Part shown: piece by piece, positions 43,025-54,311 of the stretch | Position numbering within the stretch: the stretch's first letter is position 1 | Layout of the letters: each line of letters opens with the position of its first letter | NCBI GenBank assembly: GCA_022747635.1 | Contig: JAKTNV010000019.1 | Coordinates: forward strand, 9,063,501 to 9,127,500 | Direction: 5' to 3' | Length of the DNA stretch: 64,000 nt | DNA from: Hetaerina americana | Lineage: Eukaryota; Arthropoda; Insecta; Odonata; Calopterygidae | Position numbers and translations under genes: made by a program | The notes under the pieces: generated by a model | What the model was told of the DNA's origin: nothing | Database searches by the model: none | Seen by the model: the letters and a program-made list of their open reading frames with translations, nothing else

Positions 43025-43380
43025 GAGAAGGTACCTAAAATAACAGGAATAATCCTTTTAAAAGCTATGAATTTGATTTTTTTACCAAACAATCTTAACG
43101 CCTTCAAAGTACTCTTTATTGCACTTAATACATCTGTGTAATCTGCGATTCCATTCCTGGACATGTTTTTAAAACTCATCTGTGGTGATGGCCAGCAGTT
43201 CCTGCGTCGTTTTTTTCATCGCCGCTTCCACGTCATCGAATCGTTGCCCTTTTATGTTCCTCTTCATTCGTGGAAACAAAAAGAAACCACAAAGAATGAG
43301 GTCAGGCGAGTAAGATTTCAGGTCGTATTCGCTTTGAAAGGAACAACCTGTACCTCACACTATATCAAACTCCTCTTTAA
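43025..43380 (-). mobile_element. 3' fragment of a mariner, family MarG
   Basis: On the minus strand the translation gives YSPDLILCGFFLFPRMKR, corresponding to the mariner third-aspartate region; the catalytic position holds G where other mariners have D. It continues through GQRFDDVEAAMKKTTQELL to a C-terminus resembling [17 protein letters not shown] stop after DEF interrupts it. The N-terminal two thirds are absent. Confidence 0.65.
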
Positions 43381-43384
43381 TTCG

Positions 43385-44290
43385 GCATAATTTCTACATC
43401 CCCTCATCACGTCCAACCAGCATATTATTTCCCCCCTTCCTTGTTACCTTTACCTTTCCCCCTCAATCACCACATACAGCATCCCATCGCCAACCAAAAC
43501 GCATCCATTTCCTGGCTTATTTGGATTTCTCCCAACGATTCTCTCTCCTCCCTCACTTCCTCGTCTGTTTGCCTTTCTGTCCACCTTACCTTCTCCAACA
43601 CATGCTTAAAAAGTCTCAAATATACGCCTACCATCTTTCTTAAGCAACCAAATTTCCGAGCCGTACAAAATCTCACTCCATATCTAAACTATGACAAGCC
43701 TTTTTTTAAATCTTTATTAAACGCCCCTGTCATCAAATCTCTAGTCCTTGTGATGGCTTCATTGTCTAAAATAAATCGATTTCTTATTTCCATACTACCG
43801 TAATTATCTTGGCCTAAGACACTTCCAAGATCTGTTCCAGCTGCTCTAGTTATTACCCTCCTAATTTAACGTTTAATTCAAACCTCATAACTTGTTTCGC
43901 TAACAATGATTTACACCACACAACTACGAAACTGCTTTTCTAGTCCCTCAGGATTACCTGTAACACCTCAGCTCTCTGGCAAACTTGAGCTTGCTCATTT
44001 GCAAAATTGTGATTACATAAATTCCCTTCAAAGTTTAATCCTATCTTCAGATCATCCATTGATTATTTCCTCCTTATTCTATACACTGAAAAGAACAAGT
44101 GGCAATGGAAATACCTGTCTTCAACAACCCCTCCTCCAAACACTGCCCATCTCACCTCTCCCTCCGTCACTCGCACCTGAGCAGTCCAGAATATACTTAG
44201 ATGGTAGATTAATCACCCAAACCTCCAATATACCCCTATTTTCCATATTAAATTTCTTCTTCTTTGACTCCTACCCCCTTTTTTAAATCG
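43385..44290 (-). mobile_element. decayed LINE family L-A copy
   Basis: On the minus strand, similarity to L-A runs from the palm to near the C-terminus. Landmarks are a TGGACTGCTCAGGTGCGAGT block (the SQTAQVRV segment), a GGGCAGTGTTTGGAGGAGG block, TRTRDLMTGAFNKDLKK, and VLEKVRWTERQTDEEV with EERESLGEI. Stops and shifts are frequent. It lies opposite in orientation to the better copy 1 kb upstream. Confidence 0.7.
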
Positions 44291-44556
44291 GCGAATGAAA
44301 CATCACCCACTTCAAATGCGTGAAGTACCACCGCTACTCCACAAAATATGCCGCATTCCACAACCATCCCGGTCGCAAGTATACCGCTTCCTGTAAGTAA
44401 TAAATTGATAACGGCTTCATCGTCAACAAAATGGATATCCTCCTTCCCATTATCTGCAGGCTCTCCCGGGTTCACACCTCCAAACCTAGTTGAGCGGACA
44501 TTTGGCTGCAAAGGGGTTTTGGTCCACCCGGTCTGAACCCCCCACACTAAGACCAC
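44248..44556 (-). CDS. unassigned 102-codon ORF
   Basis: A minus-strand frame, glycine/valine-rich in the middle (LLLTGSGILATGMVVECG), whose last residues overlap the start of the decayed L-A copy. I do not recognise a family. It could be another transposon fragment at the L-A edge or a chance frame. Confidence 0.2.
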   Translation of the reverse strand: MVLVWGVQTGWTKTPLQPNVRSTRFGGVNPGEPADNGKEDIHFVDDEAVINLLLTGSGILATGMVVECGIFCGVAVVLHAFEVGDVSFADLKKGVGVKEEEI

Positions 44557-44559
44557 ATT

Positions 44560-44990
44560 CCTTCCCCTTCACCTCTTCCGCTTAAGCGCTGATGAGCGGT
44601 GACACACACCTATACAATACTAAAACAAAGGAACACTTGTGTATAGTGCAAAAAAACGACACATACAAAGTATACTCACGCATTGAAATAAGTGAAAGCT
44701 CTTCTTTGTTCTTTGATATATATTAGTCTTTTTTTCATCATTTCTGTGTGCCTACATTCGTGTAAAATAAAGACCTCATTACGAAATATTCCAATGCAAG
44801 ATATTCATATGTAAAATAACCTGAACCAAAATCCCGGTCAGGAGTAGCAAACCGTGATTTCTAGTGATACTCCCCGTTCTCTGGTCGGTCAATCTAGTTC
44901 ACATGTATAATTTAATTACTTGGAAGAGTGTTTCGTGAAGATTGCCACTGGAGGGTTAAAACTCAATATTATAAATACCTTTTAAAGGTT
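44560..44990. other. unassigned DNA
   Basis: No feature recognised. Confidence 0.3.
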
Positions 44991-44999
44991 ATGATACCC

Positions 45000-45345
45000 T
45001 TGTGGAGGCGATCTTATATCCGCCCGAAATCCAGTCGTCCTTCTGTTCATACTCTACCGTGTCGACTACTTCCCGCCCCGCGACCGCAACCGCCGCCCGC
45101 GGAAGGGGCGCCTCCCTTTTCCCGTCCTCTCTCTATTAAACTTCCCCCGCTTGTGTGCTGGGGGCCTCCCTCTGCACCGCCTCCCTCTCCTCGCTCCCAT
45201 TGGCATCGGCGCTCACTCCCAGATGAGTGTGAGCTACTCCGCTCAAGGCACGGGACATGATTGATGCGCCCTCGCGGCATGCCAAAGGGAAACACACCAA
45301 GAGACATGACGTCCATCTCCCGCTTCCCTTCCTGCTTCCCTCCGC
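45000..45345. other. GC-rich island
   Basis: A GC-rich, CpG-containing block between AT-rich flanks. Frames on both strands (45047-45424 minus, 44928-45260 plus) are rich in P, S, R and G and show no domain. Confidence 0.45.
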
Positions 45346-46295
45346 CTCGCATTCCGCCTATATGCTTGGGTGTATACATATATTCATGAATGTAGTATGT
45401 GCTGACAAATTTATGTGAACCCATTCTGTCGCGGTTGCCAACCCGGATTCATAATAGTAGCTAGTTGTGAGCCCTCAAACGACGCGGAGAACGGCCAAAC
45501 TGCAAATGAACGAAGCCATCCCATAAAGCATCCATGGAGTCTGGACACAATCTTCGTAATTTCCGTAAACATATTTTCCATTTATGACATTTCCTATTTA
45601 GAAAATGCGCGAAAATAATCAGCGGTCACGCACGCTCATGCAACATGCAATCGAAACTGCGCTTCTTTCAAGCATAGGATTTGCATGTTTTCTATGTATT
45701 ATGATATGTTCGTTTCTAATGATTTATGGTGCAATATTTCCATGGTTTAATTTTTATTTCACCTTAGAAAAGACAATGCGATTCAAACTGTTTTCATTGT
45801 GAACTACTTGGAATCACCATAGAATTCAATGCTAAAACCAATAGACCGTAATTAAAACAAATAAATCAAACACAAGGCAGATAAATGGAGAGTCAACGGT
45901 ATTACAAGCTAATGAGGGACGGACGAGAATGAACGAAACGCCCAACGCCCTCCACCACCGCTCCTTTTAACCTCATTTTTCTTTTCCTCGTGCTTTACAG
46001 TAATTTCGATAATTAGTCAACACAGTGCATTAAACATGTAATGATATGAAAAACTGTCATATGTTCCGACTGAAAAATAGTCACCAATTCAGTCTCATTC
46101 ATTTTATAATCTTTAATGATCCATAGCACCAGCACTGTAGAATTTTAAAGTTACGAATTTCATTAATAGTAGGACTGCGTTTGTAATAATTGCCAATCAA
46201 TACTCTCCAAAAATGTGGTTAAGTGATTAACTTAACTTTTTCCAATAGAAATGCCCGTAAAAGATTCCTTTGTTACAAATATAACGTATGTATGA
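45346..46295. other. unassigned DNA
   Basis: No feature recognised. Confidence 0.3.
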
Positions 46296-46299
46296 TACG

Positions 46300-46685
46300 G
46301 GAATGATCTCTGGGCAAATCAGCCCCGCAGTGCACGATACCTTCCATCGCTCTGCCTCCGTCCACTGCGTGGGATTGCGGCTCCCGATGGCGGGGGGTAT
46401 GGGGAGGGGTGTGGGGCGTCCGTGCATCTCCATGTGAGCTATTGCCTGTACCGTGGGAGCGAGGGCGGACGCCCTCAAGCGCTCACTACTGCAACGGGGG
46501 CTCGACGCCGGCTCCAAACCAACCCGTCTCGGTTGTTCCTTCATGTTCCATAGTCGTCCGTTGAGCAATACTTCCATCCGGCTATCGCATTCGGAGCGAC
46601 ACGGGGCGGCATTCCTCGCCGCGCCCCACTTCCCACTGTTCCTCCAGCGCTGCAGTACGGAAATGGACGGAAACATATGGGACGA
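46300..46685. other. GC-rich island
   Basis: One of the strongest CpG-rich blocks of the window (for example GCTCGACGCCGGCTCC and GGGGCGGCATTCCTCGCCGC). Long overlapping frames on both strands (46227-46676 minus, 46453-46689 plus) have no recognisable domain. It could be a CpG-island-like regulatory region or an exon of a gene outside what can be seen. Confidence 0.45.
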
Positions 46686-46689
46686 TTGA

Positions 46690-47270
46690 AGGGGAGGACG
46701 GTGAAGTTAAATCTTCCCTCCGTCTTCGTCAAACTCAAAGTCACGACCAACATATTCCCTAAATGTGGGAATTGATTGAATATGAAATTCAAATATGTTG
46801 ACGGACATTTGTTCCGTCAACTTATGTGACGCCCGCAAAAATAACAAGCTTATACTGTCTAGCGCTCTCCTCTCTATCATTATATTCATTATTACATTAC
46901 TATGCCATCATGTCTTTTATCCTCTATCTCTCCAAATTCATACTGGATCCGTAAATTTGAGCGAGATATTAAGCTTACCGCATTTGTATCGTACCTTTTG
47001 CCTTTATACTCACTAATTCATCCCTTCATGCATCTTCAGAAATCTAAAAACCCAATCTACCTCAGCCCTCAATATTCGTGCAAATGTTTAACTGCCACAG
47101 TAAACGTCTCCCACCTCCCTCCAGCGCGGATACCGTGGCGTCTAGTTCGAAGGGTAGGATCCTCACCACGGCAATGGTAGAAGCATGTGAGAACCCATAT
47201 CTTAGAAGCTATTAATTAAAATGAAATAATTTTAAAAAATGAACTTGATCAATTTATTGGCCTTGGTCAT
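46690..47270. other. unassigned DNA
   Basis: No feature recognised. Confidence 0.3.
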
Positions 47271-47272
47271 GA

Positions 47273-47500
47273 ATAATGGCGTGATGAAGACCACTGGAGG
47301 CAGAGCATTCTGATTGGCGATGGAGTGTTGAGGACTGTGATAGAGGGGAGAACGTTAGGCGAACTAGGTAGGGGCAGGAATAGAATAATGGAATACGAGT
47401 GCATAGAGTGAAGGGAAGAAGGAAATATGTAAAGATAAAGAGGGTATTATCGTCGTGTTAGACGTCCGGTTGTGTTTTGTTGGGAGAGACAAGTAAATGT
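47273..47500 (+). mobile_element. decayed 3' end of LINE family L-A
   Basis: GTGTTGAGGACTGTGATAGA and GGGGAGAACGTTAGGCGAAC match the MLKTVIEGRMLGK coding segment. The following GAAGGGAAGAAGGAAATATG and TTGTGTTTTGTTGGGAG blocks match the region around the L-A stop codon. It is 5' truncated and decayed. Confidence 0.7.
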
Positions 47501-47639
47501 ATCGTTGTACCGTTTCATACACTGTGTTAATCTAAAATCAATATTAAAAGGTAGAATGTCAATAGTAATAAATGTTTAATAGCCATTTACTTTAATCATA
47601 TAACAGATATCTTACCAAAGAAGGTGTCCAAGAGAAGGG

Positions 47640-47880
47640 AATAACCCCTTCGCCTACCCTTTGGGCCCTCCACTGTCTCCCTCCTCCAGTTCTGACCGTG
47701 ACCCTGTAGGATACACCCTCCCCTTTAACTCAACCCTATCTCAGCGTGAGACCCCCTTTTTTGCTCCCCTAATCCTCCCATCTCGCGGGTCACCCGCCCT
47801 CCGCTAAACCTTTATGAAGAAGGAGGTTAGTTATTTTTCCAAAACTTCCAAGATTAAAATTTTGCTTCTTTTCTATGAGT
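47640..47880 (+). mobile_element. possible Penelope-like 3' UTR remnant
   Basis: A pyrimidine-rich stretch is followed by ATGAAGAAGGAGGTTAGTTA and an aaaacttcc/tatgagtcgcat pattern. This resembles the CTTGAAGAAGGTGGCTCCGA and GTGAGTCTCATT arrangement at the end of the Penelope copy at 39.5-40.4 kb. The resemblance is partial. Confidence 0.3.
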
Positions 47881-47884
47881 CGCA

Positions 47885-49385
47885 TTCTACCGTAACGCCC
47901 GTGTGCATGTCTTAAAAATAACGAATGAACAAAATGATCACACAAGAATATGTGGCATAAATAAAAATAAAGAGGACTGTATTGGTAAAAAGGTGTTGAT
48001 AAAGCTGGAAGTTTTTTAATTCTGAGGCAAAAACAATTGTTGATTTATGAGGAAAAACCTACTACTTAAAAGGCAATAGGCACTGAGGAAGAAAACCAAA
48101 CACTGCTGCTCGCCAACAAGAAGTCTTATTGGCCACAAAAACCCTGCTTTAGTCAAATCATCAAACTTTGTTTCCTTCATTGGCGTATCGCGAAGCTCCA
48201 CAGAGTTTGCAAACGATTTATATTTTCACAGTTTCCTAGTATCCATGTAACCGGCATATTTAAGGGTAATTTTTTAGATGAAAAATTTTCCCCTCATTTT
48301 GGCCTGGTAGAAGAGATAGGAGGATAATAAAGCCCATTTCGCACTATAATACAAATTCAATTGTTGGTAACACTTGAAGCGCAAAGCTGCTTTTTATTCA
48401 TTTCTGAGTTAGTGTACTTACATGTACGAATAATTGTTTTTCTCTTACTATATTTTGAGAATGAAATGACTTAAACCTCTGAAAAATTTAGTAATGACAA
48501 TGATTTGAGGGTTCTGACGATCTTAAGGAATAAACTGGGTGGAGTAATGATGCTTCGTTTTTATGCTGCCTCTAATATATGTCACATACATAAAAAGCTC
48601 GGAGCAAGAAGGAATATATCTCACAATGATTTTATACCCCTGTAGAATTAAAGATGGTTTCAAGTAAAGTTATATGAAAGGGGTTTTATCGTAATTATGT
48701 GAAATTGTTTAAATAAAATAACTGAAGGAGGACTTCGTCAAATAAATTTAACAATAATCTCAACTTTTAAAATGTTAAGTATATGGAATGAAAGCATAGC
48801 GGGACTATAGTATTAATTCCAGTTGCTATAAATCTTATGAAAAGACTATGAACGTGAAGATAAAAAAGCCTTTTTTCGAGACGGTTAAAACCGTGATTTC
48901 TGAGCAGATTAGCTGAGTAGCGACTTCTCGACTGTCTTAACGAATAGCCATACCAAATACTTAACTATGAATTTCAACCGTTTCATTCCTTTTTTCCTCA
49001 ATATTATTGTCTTTTCTGCACTCAGGTCACCCTGCAATTATATAATTTAGTACACAATTTACATATATGACTTTAGAGTAGGATACTGACGACTTCAAGC
49101 TGAAAACTGAATTTTATTGTTGCAGAATATAAGTGTATACAGAAGTACTTGTAAAAAGATGTTATTTAAAAACTCCATGTAAGGCAGACTGCGAAGTTAC
49201 GGCAGCAGGTGTGGAGTCGGTATGGGCAAAGATACACGTGGGTACGGGAGAGAGACGGAGGTCGTCCTCGGAAGGAAGTCTTCGCGGACGTTGGGGTGGG
49301 GGGTGGGGTTAAAGGGGTGAAAGGAGAATCTCATGAAACTGGATTACATTTCACAAGGAAGAATGGAAAAAGGGGCGTATCCTAC
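47885..49385. other. unassigned DNA
   Basis: No gene or repeat recognised. Confidence 0.35.
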
Positions 49386-49388
49386 GTA

Positions 49389-50319
49389 CAAGGTCTATCC
49401 CAAAAGTAGTTTGAATTATTTTCTCCCGGATGGGTGGACGGACGGATGACGGTTTCTCAGGCTGGATTCGAGGGAGGGGAGTCTCAGGAAAGACTGGAGG
49501 TCGGAGGTAGCTGGCTCCCAGCTTTTTCGGAGTGCTGATCGCTCGTTTGTGAAACCTCCCGTGACCTTGTCACGCTCCGTCATGAACCGCTAATTGGAAT
49601 AGCGCTACACCATCGAATTTTGCGTGAAACTGGGAAAAATTCGGGAAAGAGACTCATGGCATATTCTAGGCTGTTTATGGCGATAACGCTATGGGTAGAT
49701 CGGGTGTTTTCGAGTGGCACAAGTTGTTTCGGGAGGTTAGAGAAGATGATGAAGACGCCGAATGCTCAGAATTCCCTTAAAACTCAAATGGTGAGGACAA
49801 TCTTAAAAGAGTGAAGGTTTTGTTTGGCAGTGATCGCAGATTAAGTGTTCGCATGATTTCTGATGAACCTGGCATCTCTAAAAGTGATGTGCATCGACTG
49901 GTGACCGTAAACATAGGAATGAGAAAGGTATGAGGGGGGAGTTCAGTGCCGCGAGTACTCTCGGACCAACAAAAAGAAACTCGCACGCAATTCTGCCAAG
50001 AGTTTCTCGACCATGCCTGAGCCACCCTACAGCCCAGACGTTGCTCCACCAGACTTTTTCCTCTTCCCCTGCCTCAAATCTTTACTGAAAAGACGTCACT
50101 AAGGCACGGCGGAAGCGTTACAACAGGCGGTGACGAGGGAGCTTAGCAGCATTCCTGGAGTCGCCTTCCAGAAGGCAAACGAGACTTGGAAAACCCGCTG
50201 GCAGCGGTGTGTGGGCGCACAAGGGTATTGCTACTTTGAAGACTTTTTAGTAAACTTATCAATTTTGGGAATACATTTTTAACATCGAATCAGTCTTGCT
50301 GCTTTCGGGGCAGACCTTG
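49389..50319 (+). mobile_element. internally deleted mariner, family MarC
   Basis: 931 bp flanked by TA. The terminal repeats CAAGGTCTATCCCAAAAG and the inverse of CTTTCGGGGCAGACCTTG are similar but imperfect. The plus strand shows the transposase N-terminus in broken frames and a helix-turn-helix (SDRRLSVRMISDEPGISKSD). After that a deletion removes the first and second catalytic aspartates. The sequence resumes at PPYSPDVAPPDFFLFP, which holds the third aspartate, then a normal C-terminus ending in an AQGYCYFEDF-type segment. It is non-autonomous. A 190-bp 5' fragment of the same family lies at 28768-28955. Confidence 0.85.
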
Positions 50320-50324
50320 TACAA

Positions 50325-51675
50325 CCGAAAGTTATGTACAATATTTTGAGCCGCATATTTAGCTTTCATAAGTAGTTTGCCCATCGCAAGTTGAAAGATA
50401 ACAACGTCCAAAATCTATGTCCCAAGCAGTGTCGCTCAAATTGCGTGATTTTCAATTTCATTTCACTCACCCACACTAAGAAAGAGTACAGTTCTCACTA
50501 ACGGGAAGTACTTACGTGGAGCGTTGTCTGTATCAAATTTCTAACATATAAATCAAGAACGCCCGGAATAGTTGCGCGCCGTTTACAAAAATACATATAA
50601 TTTGAAAAATATTTTCCCTCGAAGAACTCGAAATTCTTACGACTTAGCATAGGTGTTGCCATTCGTGTCCATGCAGATTGAGACAAGGTGGGTGACGAAA
50701 GGGGATGATAGAGTTCTGAAAATGAATGGCAACTCACGGGGCTCGGTCGCTTGACAGAGTCGCTCAATAGTCTAAACACTTTCAGCAGAGGGCGCCCAGA
50801 GGTGTCCCCGAGAATCAAACGCGGGCTTTTCGGTTCGTGGCTCAATCATTTTCCGTTGCATATTACCATACCTAAACTGAATAAAAGAAGAGATTAGGCT
50901 GGGAGGAATTGTTTAACAGGCATGTCACGAAATGTAGACTTCACTGAAAAGGTATGTTTCCGATGGCTCCTGGCAAATAGCACAGTGGGAATCCCCGGAG
51001 CACTTTCTTGCGGTTTTAAGATGATTTCCAGGCCAGATGAATAAACAAAAATCTCCAAATTGGCCACAAAATTTGTTTACTTCTTTTGGAACAACAAAAT
51101 TTAAATTTTTAGGCAGTTGAGTCAACATAATTTAATAAATTAACATAGTGAAATATAAGTAGCATGTAGTTTATTTATTACAAAGTTCTGCTCATCTAAA
51201 AAATTCACCAACGGATCTATAATGGAATTATATAAAGTAAATAAGTGCTCCTGGAATTTAATCTCCTAAGAATATCGAAGGGAAAATTGGAATGAATGTC
51301 AAAATAAAGTACTTTCTTTTGCTAAAACTATCCGATTCATGTATTGCTGGTCATGGGAATTTACATGCAAAAACATGGAAGAGATGTTCATTTTAGGAGT
51401 TCAAATCCATAGTGATCGACGCTTATGAAGTCCATTAGGGATAACATATTGCAATGTAGAGATTCCCATTCAGATTCGAACCATGTACATCAATCCTGTG
51501 ATCCATCTCAAGAGAAAGTCTACGATACGGAACAAAATATAAAAATGTTGAATAGGTAGCATTAAAAGTGCACCAAGATCCAAAGGTAAATTTACTGTAG
51601 TGTTCAGAAATCAAACAATGACACTCCCTTAATGATGTTTCCATGTTAGAAATCAACTGTAACGGTATTCCATGT
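50325..51675. other. unassigned DNA
   Basis: No feature recognised. Confidence 0.3.
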
Positions 51676-51678
51676 GGC

Positions 51679-52305
51679 TTAGTCGAGCAAAACAAAGCGA
51701 ATAGAAGATTCCTTGGTAATATTATCTGGGAGCGAAAGAAAAAATCCACGCGGTAGGCCAAATGGTTCAAGCCGGAGGGTGGCTTGCAGGATGAATCCAG
51801 GATGATCACCAAGACAGAGTGCGCGAATCCTCGGCAACCGTCCAAGTCTCACACTTTTGGATGAACTTGGATGGAAACTGCCGAAGAATTTCGTAGAATG
51901 ATGGCGAGTGGAGGTGAGTTCGCGGCCGCGGTCCTTCGAGATTCGATGTCTTGTGCGAGTGTGCGAGGTGGGGAAGCTCTCCAGTCTCTTCGTGCTCAAC
52001 CCATTCACTCCCCTCCGCCTCCCCATTCCAATGCCCACTCTTCGAGAGGAGGCAGATGCACGCGCTTCAATTGGGAATCTTCGGCAGAGAAGAGGGTAAG
52101 TACCATTGATAGTCGTCCAAGTTCCTAACTTTCTGGTGTCTCCACGCGCATTTATTACCAATCTGAGGGCTAAGGAGAACAGCGATGTGATGGGAAAATG
52201 TTCAGGAGTAAAGTACAGTGGTGCATATGTATACTGGTAGGAAATTACTCCTTTAAACTTTGTGCACACGGTTTGGTGCATGAAGGACCACCGGTTTGAT
52301 GCCAT
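51679..52305 (-). CDS. unassigned 208-codon ORF
   Basis: This is the longest open frame in the window that I cannot attribute to a transposon. It runs on the minus strand from an ATG at 52305 and overlaps the GC-rich island at 51870-52110, which partly explains its openness. Composition is R/S/T/L-rich with no signal peptide, membrane segment or domain that I recognise. Smaller frames are open on the other strand too, which argues against coding. It could be an exon of a lineage-specific gene, but there is no positive support. Confidence 0.15.
   Translation of the reverse strand: MASNRWSFMHQTVCTKFKGVISYQYTYAPLYFTPEHFPITSLFSLALRLVINARGDTRKLGTWTTINGTYPLLCRRFPIEARASASSRRVGIGMGRRRGVNGLSTKRLESFPTSHTRTRHRISKDRGRELTSTRHHSTKFFGSFHPSSSKSVRLGRLPRIRALCLGDHPGFILQATLRLEPFGLPRGFFLSLPDNITKESSIRFVLLD
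51860..52110. other. GC-rich island
   Basis: CpG-containing block with GAGTTCGCGGCCGCGGTCCT. On the plus strand it ends in GAGGGTAAGTACC near 52092, which matches a splice-donor consensus. No acceptor or coding partner could be identified. Confidence 0.35.
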
Positions 52306-52309
52306 ATGG

Positions 52310-52810
52310 TTTCAGCGTGGCAAATAATTCATTTGATATCACACCAGACGGAGATACCATTAAACCCCTCTAAGTTCCTACGTGCGCAGACGTGGTGTAC
52401 TCGCCGGGTCTCAAAGCAAAATAAACAGAATTTTTAACGAAGCCAAATTTATTTAAAAATGGACAATATTAATTATGGCCTCACAACAACAAACATGTCC
52501 ACTTTTTTCCAATGAGTTACATGAAGATAAAAAAGCAAAGTACTCGTTCTCATAGCAAGTATCCGAATGTCTAGGGTGCATTTAGGATATAAGAGATACT
52601 TCAGTTTAAATGGAACACGGATGTATTAATACCAAGGAATTTAATCCTTATTTTTGAGCTAAGTGCAGGAGATGTCTGCATTCTAGTGGCGAAGAAATTA
52701 CCCATGAGTCTTAGCAAATTTATATTTTTAGTACCAATATTAGCAAAAGTTCATCATTGAAAATTAAGCTGATGAATAGAATAGTCAGATCGGTTGCCGG
52801 TAGGTACCAA
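52310..52810. other. unassigned DNA
   Basis: No feature recognised. Confidence 0.3.
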
Positions 52811-52814
52811 GATA

Positions 52815-52905
52815 AGCACCTTTATCTATCAATATCGACACAATACCCCGCAAGCCGTCCAAAGGACGTGTGCCGGGGGTGGTAGGTAGCAAATGGCCTA
52901 CAGGA
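52815..52905 (+). mobile_element. LINE family L-B 3' UTR fragment
   Basis: Carries ATACCCCGCAAGCCGTCC followed by GGACGTGTGCCGGGGGTGGT, the L-B 3' signature also found at 18056-18260 and in reverse at 18870-18945. No coding part accompanies it. Confidence 0.6.
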
Positions 52906-52986
52906 GACAGCAGGGCTGAAGTCAACATAATTGACTCACTCTTAACATGACGCACTGGTGAGAATTTTTCTCTTATACTCTATCTA

Positions 52987-54311
52987 CAGGGTTCGTCCGG
53001 AAAATAAGTGTACTGAGCTCAGGAAAAAAAATGTATTACACTTTTACATATCTTAAGCTAATACTCCTCAAAATAGGACCCTTGTGAGTCGATACACTTG
53101 TTCCAGCGGCGTTCCCATTCCTGGAACGTTCCCGCGAAGGCATCATCGGGAACCTCTCGAAGACACGTCGTCACGGCCTCTTTGACGGCGTCCAAAGTCC
53201 CGTATCGCGTTCCTTTCAAACTCCTCTTTATCTTCGGGAACAGAAAGAAGTCCGGTGGTGCCAAGTCCGGGCTGTAGGGCGGGTGCGGCAGCGTTGCCAC
53301 GCCGTGCTTGGCCAAGAAGTCCGACACGACAAGCGCGGTGTGAGACGGCGCATTGTCGTGATGCAGCCGCCAGATGTTTTTGATCGCTGGCCGGACGCGG
53401 GCGACTCGTTTTCGAAGCCTGTCGAGCACTTGGACGTAAAATGCAGCATTTACAGTTTGTCGTTCAGGTACAAATTCGTTCTGGACGACTCCCCTTTTGT
53501 CAAAAAAGACAATGAGCATCGCCTTGATCCGAGATTTGCTCATGCGAGCTTTCTTTTGACGGGGTGATGATGGGGTGTGCCACTCCGCACTTTGTCTCTT
53601 CGACTCCGGGTCGTACTCAAAGATCCACGTCTCGTCACCCGAAACAACGTTCTCTAAAAAATGTGGATCATTTTTGCAGTGATCCGCAAGTTGTGTCGCG
53701 ATTTCCAAACGATTGAGTCTTTGATCATCACTGAGCACTTTCGGCACCAACTTTGCACAAATGTTTCGCATCTGTAATTGCTCCCTAATAATCTCGTGCA
53801 CTATTGTTTTTGGCACATTACACTGCTCTGCTATCATCCGAACACTAAGACGACGATCAGAGTTCAGTACATCGCGAACTTTTCGCACATTTTCGTCGGT
53901 GAGTGTCGTTGATGGGCGTCCAGGCCGTGGTTCGTCGTCGACCTCTTCTCTGCCCTCCACGAACATCTTGTGCCACCGAAAGATCATGTTTCTGGACATG
54001 GCTGACTCCCCGTAAGCCTGGTTAATCATACCGACAGTTTCGGTAGACGATTTCCCAAGCTTTACCGCAAATTTGATGGAATAACGCTGCTCCAAAAACT
54101 TCGGCATCGCGTTCCGTGACGTGGGTCGAAGCGTGGAGGTTCGCGTTAACAGAGCTCCTCACTACACCACAGCTCAGAGCCGACTGCCTTTTTCAGCGTC
54201 GCTTGCCAACATACCCCCCTCCAATCGCAGCCCGTCAGAGCGGTGCTGGGCGCGCCTGGAGCGGCGGGAAAAAATCAGTAGTCAGTACACTTATTTTCCG
54301 GACGAACCCTG
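52987..54311 (-). mobile_element. apparently intact mariner transposon, family MarD
   Basis: 1325 bp flanked by TA at 52985-52986 and 54312-54313. The terminal inverted repeats 52987-53016 and 54282-54311 are identical over 30 bp and begin CAGGGTTCGTCCGG. The length is normal for a full mariner (about 1.3 kb). It contains one uninterrupted transposase gene on the minus strand, with about 175 bp between the start codon and the right repeat. This is the only element in the window with both perfect ends and a complete protein. Confidence 0.97.
53058..54107 (-). CDS. mariner transposase, DD34D, full length
   Basis: A 349-residue protein, the normal length for the family, that cuts and reinserts the element at TA sites. 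Residues 1-60 form the first helix-turn-helix (FRWHKMFVEGREEVDDEP). Residues ~80-112 form the second (SDRRLSVRMIAEQ, IVHEII). The linker motif is LVPKVL instead of the classical WVPHEL. The catalytic aspartates are D158 in SGDETW, D251 in HHDNAPSH and D286 in LAPPDFFLF. D251 and D286 are separated by 34 residues, which defines DD34D. There is no stop, frameshift or missing key residue. The ATG at 54107 is the first in the frame and fits the family N-terminus. The protein is likely functional if expressed, which is inference. Confidence 0.97.
   Translation of the reverse strand: MPKFLEQRYSIKFAVKLGKSSTETVGMINQAYGESAMSRNMIFRWHKMFVEGREEVDDEPRPGRPSTTLTDENVRKVRDVLNSDRRLSVRMIAEQCNVPKTIVHEIIREQLQMRNICAKLVPKVLSDDQRLNRLEIATQLADHCKNDPHFLENVVSGDETWIFEYDPESKRQSAEWHTPSSPRQKKARMSKSRIKAMLIVFFDKRGVVQNEFVPERQTVNAAFYVQVLDRLRKRVARVRPAIKNIWRLHHDNAPSHTALVVSDFLAKHGVATLPHPPYSPDLAPPDFFLFPKIKRSLKGTRYGTLDAVKEAVTTCLREVPDDAFAGTFQEWERRWNKCIDSQGSYFEEY

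Noticed and set aside
44290..44558. Possible host exon with TCTTAG acceptor-like and GGTAGGAGT donor-like edges on the minus strand
   Set aside because: The donor-like edge falls inside sequence resembling the L-A palm region, so it is better explained as LINE debris.
46227..46689. 149-codon minus and 78-codon plus ORFs
   Set aside because: Overlap the same GC-rich island and show no recognisable protein family.
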